From NCBI GenBank assembly GCA_965150505.1, contig CBCTVZ010000125.1:1-6162 (forward strand): DNA of 6,162 nt, read 5' to 3'. A program made the position numbers and the translations under genes. The notes beneath the pieces are model-generated. The model saw only the letters and a list, made by a program, of their open reading frames with translations. It was not told where the DNA came from and did not search any database. Position 1 is the first letter of the stretch; each line of letters opens with the position of its first letter. Source of the DNA: JAGZHZ01 sp965150505 (lineage in GTDB: Bacteria; Bacillota; Clostridia; Lachnospirales; Lachnospiraceae). Below, one piece after another: positions 1-5,122 of the stretch.

Positions 1-2
1 AT

Positions 3-989
3 GAGGGACAGTTCTTTGCGAACATGAAATCTGTTATGACCATACATAATTTGAAGTTCCAGGGAATTTGGGATGTGAAGGCAGTAAAAGATATTACAGG
101 ACTTCCAGCGTACTATTTTACACCAGATAAACTGGAAGCATATGGAGATGCCAATTACTTAAAAGGCGGAATTGTATACGCAGATGCAGTGACCACTGTA
201 AGTAATACCTATGCGGAAGAAATTAAAATGCCATTTTACGGTGAAAATCTTGACGGTCTGATGAGAGCAAGAGCAAATTGTCTGTCTGGTATCGTAAATG
301 GTATTGATTACAATGAATACAATCCAGAGACTGATCCTTTTATCCCTCAGCATTATAATGCCAGAACATTCCGCAAGGAAAAAGTAAAAAATAAACGTGC
401 TTTGCAGCAGGAATTAGGACTGGAACAAAATGATGGCAAATTTATGGTAGGTATTGTATCACGTTTGACAGATCAAAAAGGATTTGACCTGATTGCGTAT
501 ATGATGGATGAAATGTGCCAGCAGGATATTCAGTTTGTAGTGTTAGGAACAGGAGAAGAGAAATATGAGAATATGTTCCGACATTTTGCATGGAAGTATC
601 CAGGAAAAGTTTCCGCAAATATTTTCTATTCAGAAGGATTGTCACACAAGATTTATGCAGCATGTGACGCATTTTTGATGCCGTCTCTGTTTGAACCTTG
701 CGGATTGAGTCAGCTGATGAGTCTCCGATATGGAACAATTCCGATTGTGCGTGAAACAGGAGGATTGAAAGATACCGTATGGCCATACAATGAATACGAA
801 GGAACAGGAACAGGATTCAGTTTTGCAAACTATAATGCACATGAAATGTTTAATACATTGAAATATGCAATGTATGTTTATTATGAGAAAAAGCGCGACT
901 GGAACAAACTGGTTGACCGAGCAATGGCAGCAGACTTCTCATGGAATACTTCAGCTAGAAAATACGAAGAATTATACTATCGTTTGTAA
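3..989 (+). CDS. glgA: Glycogen synthase (GT5 family), C-terminal part; 5' end outside window
   Basis: GlgA transfers glucose from ADP-glucose to the non-reducing end of a growing alpha-1,4-glucan, a cytoplasmic step of glycogen synthesis. The frame is open from position 3, and the residues before the ATG at 24 (EGQFFAN) already match the family, so that ATG is internal. About 328 residues are present against roughly 480 in the full family; the N-terminal domain start with the KxGGL ADP-glucose loop is missing. Visible GT5 landmarks are TIHNLKFQG near the left edge, IVNGID, SRLTDQKG (Arg codon 462-464, Lys codon 477-479), and PSLFEPCGLSQL (catalytic-site Glu codon 693-695, Cys 699-701), followed by YGTIPIVRETGGLKDTV. 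All expected C-terminal active-site motifs are intact. The stop TAA at 987-989 is followed at once by a terminator, so this is the last gene of its transcript. Assignment is very secure; only the missing 5' end is unknown. Confidence 0.96.
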   Translation, partial: EGQFFANMKSVMTIHNLKFQGIWDVKAVKDITGLPAYYFTPDKLEAYGDANYLKGGIVYADAVTTVSNTYAEEIKMPFYGENLDGLMRARANCLSGIVNGIDYNEYNPETDPFIPQHYNARTFRKEKVKNKRALQQELGLEQNDGKFMVGIVSRLTDQKGFDLIAYMMDEMCQQDIQFVVLGTGEEKYENMFRHFAWKYPGKVSANIFYSEGLSHKIYAACDAFLMPSLFEPCGLSQLMSLRYGTIPIVRETGGLKDTVWPYNEYEGTGTGFSFANYNAHEMFNTLKYAMYVYYEKKRDWNKLVDRAMAADFSWNTSARKYEELYYRL

Positions 990-1000
990 TAAAAATATAG

Positions 1001-1035
1001 ATCCCTTGGCGGAAAATTCTGCCAAGGGGTTTTTA
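1001..1035 (+). terminator. Intrinsic terminator after glgA
   Basis: A perfect 8-bp GC-rich stem, CCCTTGGC (1003-1010) with GCCAAGGG (1021-1028), extends inward by up to three more pairs (GGA with TCT, including one G-T) and is followed by GTTTTTA. It lies 13 bases after the glgA stop codon. Stem, small loop and T-run match a rho-independent terminator and separate glgA from the next gene. Confidence 0.93.
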
Positions 1036-1111
1036 AATTGTATGGCAAAACTTTTCTGCATAAAAGGTTTATCATGAATACTTAAGAATATATGAAGGAT
1101 GTAAGAATCCA

Positions 1112-1140
1112 TTGATTTTGAAGGAAAATCATGACATAAT
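1112..1140 (+). promoter_or_regulatory. Predicted sigma-A promoter of the repeat-protein gene
   Basis: TTGATT (1112-1117, 4 of 6 to TTGACA) and CATAAT (1135-1140, 5 of 6 to TATAAT) are separated by exactly 17 bases. A TG one base before the -10 (1132-1133) makes it an extended -10 element. Transcription would start near 1147, giving a leader of about 36 bases before the ATG at 1183. The preceding terminator makes an independent promoter necessary. This is prediction from sequence only. Confidence 0.65.
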
Positions 1141-1165
1141 GAGAGTAAGAAAATATAGAACAGAA

Positions 1166-1182
1166 AAAGGAGGCGGGGGCGG
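1166..1182 (+). promoter_or_regulatory. Strong, unusually G-rich ribosome binding site and spacer
   Basis: AAAGGAGG (1166-1173) is a near-perfect Shine-Dalgarno sequence with 9 bases to the ATG at 1183, which fixes the start codon. The spacer itself is almost pure G (CGGGGGCGG), which stands out in this AT-rich window. Confidence 0.85.
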
Positions 1183-1758
1183 ATGAAAGGAAAAAATATA
1201 GCTCTTTTATTGATTTGCCTTTTCATGCTTTTTCCAGTGAAAGCAGAGGCAGCTTGGATCAAATCTGAAAACGGATGGAAATACTGGGACGAACAGAAAG
1301 AGGAATATGCGAAAGGATTGACAAAGATTGGTCCGGACACATTTTATTTTGATACGTTGACGCGTAAGATGCACACAGGATGGAAACGAATCGGAAAAGA
1401 CCAGTATTATTTTTACTATAATGGTAGAATGGCAAAAAATACTTGGATTTCAGGAAGATATTATGTCGGAAAAGACGGAAAGATGATAAAAAGTAAATGG
1501 ATAGTTCCAGACGGAGGAGATCCGAAAGAGAAACTTTATTTTAACCGAAACGGCGTATGGCTGGAAGGATACCGGTCCGATATCAAACAGGGATTTGAGA
1601 ATGATAAAAAAGGATATAAATATAAAAATTATAATGGAGATTATCTGGCAGGCGACTGGAAGCTCGTTCAGGGATCTTGGAGATATTTTTTTGAAAGCGG
1701 ATATATGGCGGTATCAAAATGGGTGACCGAGTACTGTTATGTGGACGAGCAGGGATGA
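1183..1758 (+). CDS. Secreted protein with cell-wall/glucan-binding aromatic repeats, possibly truncated by an in-frame TGA
   Basis: The product is 191 residues. A signal peptide is clear: a Lys-containing N-terminus, a hydrophobic core at about residues 6-19, and an AEA motif that predicts cleavage after residue 23. The mature part consists of Trp/Tyr/Gly-rich units of about 20 residues like the choline- or glucan-binding repeats of clostridial and streptococcal surface proteins (CW_binding family). Examples start at WKRIGKDQYYFYYNGRMAKN (67-86) and WISGRYYVGKDGKM (88-101). Residues about 106-158 contain a less regular segment (GGDPKEKLYF, then a Lys/Tyr-rich stretch) before the pattern returns at WKLVQGSWRYFF. 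No catalytic domain is present, so the likely role is non-covalent attachment to wall polymer or glucan; the ligand is unknown. The gene is monocistronic, with its own promoter and terminator. The TGA at 1756 falls inside a repeat, and the same frame continues to 1839, so the gene may be a recent nonsense mutant. The family call is good; the function is uncertain. Confidence 0.8.
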   Translation: MKGKNIALLLICLFMLFPVKAEAAWIKSENGWKYWDEQKEEYAKGLTKIGPDTFYFDTLTRKMHTGWKRIGKDQYYFYYNGRMAKNTWISGRYYVGKDGKMIKSKWIVPDGGDPKEKLYFNRNGVWLEGYRSDIKQGFENDKKGYKYKNYNGDYLAGDWKLVQGSWRYFFESGYMAVSKWVTEYCYVDEQG

Positions 1759-1839
1759 TTGGTAAAAGATCAATGGGTTGATGATAAGTATATTGGAAAA
1801 TATGGAAGATGGGACCCAAGTGTAAAAAAAGAAAAGTAA
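1756..1839 (+). other. In-frame continuation of the repeat protein after the TGA (26 codons, then TAA)
   Basis: After TGA (1756-1758) the same frame reads LVKDQWVDDKYIGKYGRW and ends at TAA 1837-1839. The pattern Gly-stop-Leu-Val-Lys-Asp-Gln-Trp lines up with the unit Gly-Lys-Met-Ile-Lys-Ser-Lys-Trp found earlier in the same protein (GKMIKSKW). The tail is therefore the natural completion of the last repeat. The ancestral product would be about 218 residues. The blocked codon is most simply a TGG (Trp) to TGA change, though CGA, AGA or GGA would also be one step away. Whether the tail is ever translated by readthrough cannot be told from sequence. Confidence 0.8.
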
Positions 1840-1844
1840 AAGAG

Positions 1845-1871
1845 ATTGCAAATCAAGATATTGTAAATCAA
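1845..1871. repeat. Short imperfect direct repeat with 15-bp period
   Basis: ATTGCAAATCAA (1845-1856) recurs as ATTGTAAATCAA (1860-1871) with one mismatch, just after the TAA of the extended frame. The 1840-1949 stretch holds no gene that I can support; this repeat and the palindrome that follows it are its only structure. Function unknown, possibly chance. Confidence 0.4.
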
Positions 1872-1926
1872 AGAAAGAGGCTTTTTGTCAAGAGTTGGGG
1901 TAAATCTTTTTTACGAGACATTGGAA

Positions 1927-1941
1927 TTTAATTGAATTAAA
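1927..1941. repeat. AT-only 15-bp palindrome before the convergent terminator
   Basis: TTTAATT (1927-1933) and AATTAAA (1935-1941) are perfect reverse complements around a single G at 1934. The one-base centre makes it a poor RNA hairpin but a possible DNA site. In AT-rich DNA such a palindrome can arise by chance. Confidence 0.45.
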
Positions 1942-1945
1942 ATAG

Positions 1946-1991
1946 AAAGACACTTCACAAAGGAATTAGAATACTTTGTGAAGTGTTTTTT
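1946..1991. terminator. Bidirectional intrinsic terminator between convergent genes
   Basis: A perfect 13-bp stem, ACACTTCACAAAG (1950-1962) with CTTTGTGAAGTGT (1974-1986), encloses an 11-base loop. On the + strand it leads into TTTTTT (1986-1991), suited to ending the repeat-protein transcript. On the - strand the stem is followed by CTTTCTATTTT, a fair U-rich tail, and it lies just past the regulator stop at 2000. It probably ends both transcripts; the + direction looks stronger. Confidence 0.88.
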
Positions 1992-1999
1992 GATGGCAA

Positions 2000-3220
2000 C
2001 TATTCTGATTTTTGACGATATTCGTTTGGTGTTTTGCCGGTTTCTTTTTTGAACAATTTTGAAAAATAAGAAAAATTGGAATATCCTAAATCAGATGCAA
2101 TCGTGCTGATTGGGATTTCTGTCTGCAAAAGCAGACGTTTTGCTTCAGCAATTTTGAGACGGGTGATGTAGGAGGTCAGTCCTTCGCCCATCTCTTTTTT
2201 GAAAAGCTTTGACAGATAATCTGGATTTAAAAAGACGGCATTTGCAACGTCTTCTCTTGTTATTGGAGAATAAAGATTTGTCTTTACAAAATCCTGAATT
2301 TTCTCCAAAACAGAAGGAGAAGAGGGAAGCTGATCAGAGGGAGCTATGATAGATTTACTCTGTTCAATTAAGGAAGAGACAGCCAAAGGCAAATCTGTTA
2401 AAAAAGTATCTTCACCAAGATAATAAGAAATACGCACATCGTAGTATTTTTCTAAAAATTCTTTTATCTGAAGACATTTTTGAAGAAGCTCTTTTACAGA
2501 TAAAGTACGATTTGGCAAAAGAGCTACTTGATAAAAATTTGATAGACGTACAACAGGAGGCGACATAGAATCAGACAGTAAAGATTCTGTAATCACATTG
2601 AGTGATGCAAAGGAAAGCACATTTTTATCAACGTATGGAGTAGAGGTAAAGAGATAAAATAAAATTGGAAAATACGGTGTCTGTTTTTCGACTTGAATGC
2701 AGCGCTGGCTGGCAATCCATTCAATATAAGCATAATCATTGTATTGATATACGCCTGAGAGAAAATCTTTCCAAAATTGTTCGTTTACAATCGTTTTATT
2801 TGCAGACCAATAATGAACTGTCTGCTTTTGTTTTTGCTGCTGTTCTTTTTCATAATATTTTTTTACAGCTTTTTTTAATACATCATCCAGATCAGAAGGA
2901 AGAATCGGTTTTAAAAGATAATCAAAAACACCGTATTTAATTGCCTTTGAAGCATATTGAAAATCTGAATGACAGGTCAGAAAAATCGTGACAATATCAG
3001 GAAAATCATGCTGCATCCATTCAACGAGATCAATTCCAGAGCCTCCCGGCATCTCAATATCACAAATCATGAAATGAACTTCTTTTGACTTTAAGATTTC
3101 CTTGGCTTGCGTAATATTGGTACAGGAAAAGATTTCTTTGAAATCAAAAGAGCTTTCTTTAAGAAGAAAAGCAAGCGCTTCCAGAGCATAAATTTCATCA
3201 TCAACAATTAAAATATTCAT
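2000..3220 (-). CDS. Two-component response regulator, YesN type (receiver domain plus AraC-family DNA-binding domain)
   Basis: A cytoplasmic transcription factor of 406 residues. The N-terminal receiver domain (about 1-120) has the acidic pair Asp7/Asp8, phosphoacceptor Asp54 in ICDIEMPGGSG, Thr82, and Lys104-Pro105, so it should be phosphorylatable. A Glu/Lys/Gln-rich stretch (about 121-134) forms a linker. The middle region (about 140-300) has no motif I recognise. The C-terminal AraC domain (about 304-404) has two helix-turn-helix motifs: one around 321-344, and a second around 370-395 that includes the family signature IASDLGYSNFSYFSKLFKK. The ATG at 3218-3220 follows AAAGGA (3233-3238) by 12 bases. 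The gene starts 5 bp after the kinase stop and is surely co-transcribed with it. Regulators of this family usually activate sugar-transport operons next to them; the divergent binding-protein gene is the obvious target. Family is certain; the target is inferred. Confidence 0.95.
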   Translation of the reverse strand: MNILIVDDEIYALEALAFLLKESSFDFKEIFSCTNITQAKEILKSKEVHFMICDIEMPGGSGIDLVEWMQHDFPDIVTIFLTCHSDFQYASKAIKYGVFDYLLKPILPSDLDDVLKKAVKKYYEKEQQQKQKQTVHYWSANKTIVNEQFWKDFLSGVYQYNDYAYIEWIASQRCIQVEKQTPYFPILFYLFTSTPYVDKNVLSFASLNVITESLLSDSMSPPVVRLSNFYQVALLPNRTLSVKELLQKCLQIKEFLEKYYDVRISYYLGEDTFLTDLPLAVSSLIEQSKSIIAPSDQLPSSPSVLEKIQDFVKTNLYSPITREDVANAVFLNPDYLSKLFKKEMGEGLTSYITRLKIAEAKRLLLQTEIPISTIASDLGYSNFSYFSKLFKKETGKTPNEYRQKSE

Positions 3221-3225
3221 AAATG

Positions 3226-4956
3226 TTATACGTCCTTTCTTTCAGAAACGAGACATGGGATCATGAGATGAACCCTAGCTCCTCCTGTCGAATTATTTTC
3301 AAAAATCAGTGTAAAATCATCTTGATAAAGATAAAATAATCGCTGCTTTACATTTGAGATTCCAATATGATGTTGCGGAAGACTCTCTTCTGATACAGGG
3401 TTATTTAACAAAATAAGCTGATCTTTAGAGAAGCCTTTTCCGTTATCTTCTATAAAAATATTGAGATAATAATTTCCATGCCGATAAAAAGAAGAAACAC
3501 GAATCTTAACCAATATGGAGGAAGAATCGGAATATGCGTGTTTTACAATATTTTCCACAAAAGTATGAATGCTTAAAATCGGAATTTTTGCGGATATCGT
3601 TTCTGAGTCTGCTTGAATATCGGTCGAAAAGTTTGTACCATAGCGCATTTCTTGAATACGCAGATAATTTTTTGTATGAGTCAGCTCCTGATCTAACGGC
3701 ACAAGTGTCTCGGATGATTGAAATAAGTAACGAAAATATTTCATCAGGCAAGAAGTCATCTCCATAATCAAATCAAAATGTTTCGTGATAGCTAAGCTGT
3801 AAATCACATTAAGAGAATTTAGAAAAAAGTGCGGTTTAATCTGAAGCGTGAGATATTCTAGTTCTGTATTGGCACGTTTTAAGCGATTTTCATAGACCTG
3901 CATCTTTAAATGTTCAATTTCATGACTCATCGTATTAAATGTTTCGGTCAAAACAGAAAATTCATTTCGCTTTTTGGCAACAGGCAAAGAAATATTAAAA
4001 ATACCTTGCTGTAACTTTTTCATACCATCTGTCAAAATTTCAAGAGGCGAGATAATTTGCCGCCATGTAGAGAGAAAATTAATAATCAGAAAGAGCATAC
4101 TTGCAACGATGACAAGATACAAGGTATAGCTGAATTGATTTCCATTTCTGAGAAGGATTTTTCTTGGAATCATCATTTTTAATTGAAAATTGCCGGTGTT
4201 AGAGTCAGAGGAAATCGTCAAATATTGATCTGATCTGCTTGAAATTTTTTGGATATCCGTGTCTTCTGATTCTACTAAAACAATATCCGATTCGGATTGA
4301 TCAGAAGAAAGGAGCAATGTTCCATGGGAAGTCTCCGAGAATTGTCTTAAAGGATCGCTGATATAGTCAGAAGAAAGATAAGCGCCGATATAGACATTCT
4401 GATATCCGATTGTCTGCATTAAAAAAGAAGAATGATTGGTGGAGAAAGGAAACCATTTTTGGATTTCAGGGAGTGAACCATTTGTATCAGAGAAACAAGA
4501 GGATTTGACATAGTCTTTGATCGCCTGACGGTCATAGATGGATTCCTGCGATTTTGAAGCAATGATAAAAAGGTCAGGTTGTGGAAGATAAAAAAATAAT
4601 CCGTCTGCATTGCTGTAAGTATTTAAATAAGTATCAAGATATTCCTTGATAAAAAGCTTCTTGTCCAGACTTTCTTCAGGAGAAAGATCTTGGAATAATG
4701 ATTCATAATTTGACTCATTAAATAAAAAAGACATAATAAACGTAGAAATATGTTCTAATTTTGCATCAATCGTGTCAAGGTGAAGTTTTAATGTAGAGGC
4801 GCTTGTAGAGGCCGTCTGTTTTGAAAGTTCTGCGTTAAAATGGCGACTCCCAAGAAGCGCAATACAGAGGCTGAGAAAGAACGTGACCAGATAGCTGACA
4901 AGAAAACGAGCTTTCAGACTCTGATAAGAATTTGATTTTTTTTCTTTTGTGTGCAT
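3226..4956 (-). CDS. Membrane sensor histidine kinase, YesM type (HAMP, His_kinase, HATPase)
   Basis: A 576-residue sensor kinase that should phosphorylate the regulator encoded next to it. The first membrane segment is at about 16-36. An extracellular sensor region of about 240 residues (38-276) follows, with no family signature I can name. The second membrane segment is at about 277-298, and a HAMP linker at about 298-352. The phosphoacceptor is His376 in LQIKPHFFLN, the hallmark of the His_kinase (PF06580) group. The ATP-binding domain has an N box with Glu468-Asn469 (TFVENIVKHAY), a G1 box (EDNGKGFS, 503-510) and a G2 box (GISNVKQRL, 532-540). All catalytic motifs are intact. The ATG at 4954-4956 is supported by an AAGGGGG site (4964-4970) 7 bases upstream. 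Members of this family commonly respond to oligosaccharides or peptides, often with a solute-binding protein; such a gene lies divergently at 5123. The signal is unknown. Confidence 0.95.
   Translation of the reverse strand: MHTKEKKSNSYQSLKARFLVSYLVTFFLSLCIALLGSRHFNAELSKQTASTSASTLKLHLDTIDAKLEHISTFIMSFLFNESNYESLFQDLSPEESLDKKLFIKEYLDTYLNTYSNADGLFFYLPQPDLFIIASKSQESIYDRQAIKDYVKSSCFSDTNGSLPEIQKWFPFSTNHSSFLMQTIGYQNVYIGAYLSSDYISDPLRQFSETSHGTLLLSSDQSESDIVLVESEDTDIQKISSRSDQYLTISSDSNTGNFQLKMMIPRKILLRNGNQFSYTLYLVIVASMLFLIINFLSTWRQIISPLEILTDGMKKLQQGIFNISLPVAKKRNEFSVLTETFNTMSHEIEHLKMQVYENRLKRANTELEYLTLQIKPHFFLNSLNVIYSLAITKHFDLIMEMTSCLMKYFRYLFQSSETLVPLDQELTHTKNYLRIQEMRYGTNFSTDIQADSETISAKIPILSIHTFVENIVKHAYSDSSSILVKIRVSSFYRHGNYYLNIFIEDNGKGFSKDQLILLNNPVSEESLPQHHIGISNVKQRLFYLYQDDFTLIFENNSTGGARVHLMIPCLVSERKDV
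3233..3238 (-). promoter_or_regulatory. Ribosome binding site of the regulator, inside the kinase gene
   Basis: On the - strand AAAGGA lies within the last codons of the kinase gene (the Arg-Lys-Asp codons before the TAA at 3226-3228). The regulator ATG follows 12 bases later. This overlap suggests translational coupling of the two proteins. Confidence 0.7.
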
Positions 4957-4979
4957 AGATTTTCCCCCTTTTTTCTTCT

Positions 4980-4985
4980 ATAATA
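4980..4985 (-). promoter_or_regulatory. Possible -10 element of the kinase-regulator operon
   Basis: On the - strand TATTAT (4985 to 4980) matches TATAAT at 5 of 6 positions, 23 bases before the kinase start codon. At 16-18 bases upstream there are only T-rich sequences and no recognisable -35. The promoter may therefore be weak or activator-dependent, or the -10 may be a chance match. Confidence 0.35.
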
Positions 4986-5014
4986 ATTTTAACGACAACA
5001 AAGAAAAAAGAAAA

Positions 5015-5045
5015 GTTCTTTTTAAACAGATATCAGAAAAAGAAC
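5015..5045. promoter_or_regulatory. Perfect 9-bp inverted repeat in the divergent intergenic region
   Basis: GTTCTTTTT (5015-5023) and AAAAAGAAC (5037-5045) are exact reverse complements separated by 13 bases. The structure lies upstream of both divergent start codons, close to where the kinase operon promoter would sit. It could be an operator. No T-run follows it in the direction of either gene in a way that would make a good terminator, and there is no gene end nearby. Confidence 0.45.
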
Positions 5046-5081
5046 AATACACATCAGAAAAGTAGCAGAGAAATCATAAGA
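5032..5081 (+). promoter_or_regulatory. Candidate regulator binding sites: direct repeats at 21 and 20 bp
   Basis: ATCAGAAAA occurs exactly at 5032-5040 and again at 5053-5061, 21 bp apart. A weaker third copy, ATCATAAGA (7 of 9), is at 5073-5081, 20 bp further on. Including flanks, the first two share 11 of 13 bases. Two-turn spacing of direct repeats is what AraC-type domains, which have two helix-turn-helix motifs each, typically bind upstream of the promoters they activate. The array stands about 40-90 bases before the binding-protein start codon. Assignment to the neighbouring regulator is inference. Confidence 0.5.
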
Positions 5082-5106
5082 AATCGATTAAACTAACAAT
5101 ATCTTC

Positions 5107-5115
5107 AAAAAGGAG
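5107..5115 (+). promoter_or_regulatory. Ribosome binding site of the solute-binding protein gene
   Basis: AAAAAGGAG (5107-5115) stands 7 bases before the ATG at 5123. An in-frame GTG at 5120 would leave only 4 bases of spacing, so ATG is preferred. I see no convincing -35/-10 pair for this gene; weak -10 candidates are CATAAG (5075-5080) and AACAAT (5095-5100), which fits a promoter that depends on an activator. Confidence 0.8.
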
Positions 5116-5122
5116 AAGCGTG

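Noticed and set aside
24..26. ATG at 24 as the start of the glycogen synthase gene
   Set aside because: The frame is open to the left edge and the residues before this ATG already match the GlgA family. No ribosome site precedes it, and the N-terminal domain would be missing.
442..842. Reverse-strand open frames inside glgA
   Set aside because: They are antisense to a strongly conserved enzyme, overlap one another in different frames, and their products show no domain pattern.
972..1340. Reverse-strand open frame of 122 codons across the glgA terminator and the repeat-protein start
   Set aside because: It runs antisense through a terminator, a promoter and a signal-peptide gene, and its translation resembles no family; it is a shadow frame.
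1756..1758. TGA read as tryptophan or selenocysteine
   Set aside because: All other genes in the window use TGG for Trp and none has an internal TGA, so a changed genetic code is not supported. The position is within a wall-binding repeat, not a redox site, and I see no clear selenocysteine-type hairpin just downstream.
1840..1949. Remnant of a mobile element or a small RNA gene after the repeat protein
   Set aside because: The stretch has only a short imperfect direct repeat and an AT palindrome. No terminal inverted repeats, transposase fragment or independent promoter could be supported.
2665..2940. Forward open frame opposite the regulator gene
   Set aside because: It lies wholly within the regulator coding region, with no recognisable product or plausible promoter.
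5120..5122. GTG at 5120 as the start of the solute-binding protein
   Set aside because: It is in frame, but only 4 bases from GGAG; the ATG at 5123 has the better 7-base spacing.
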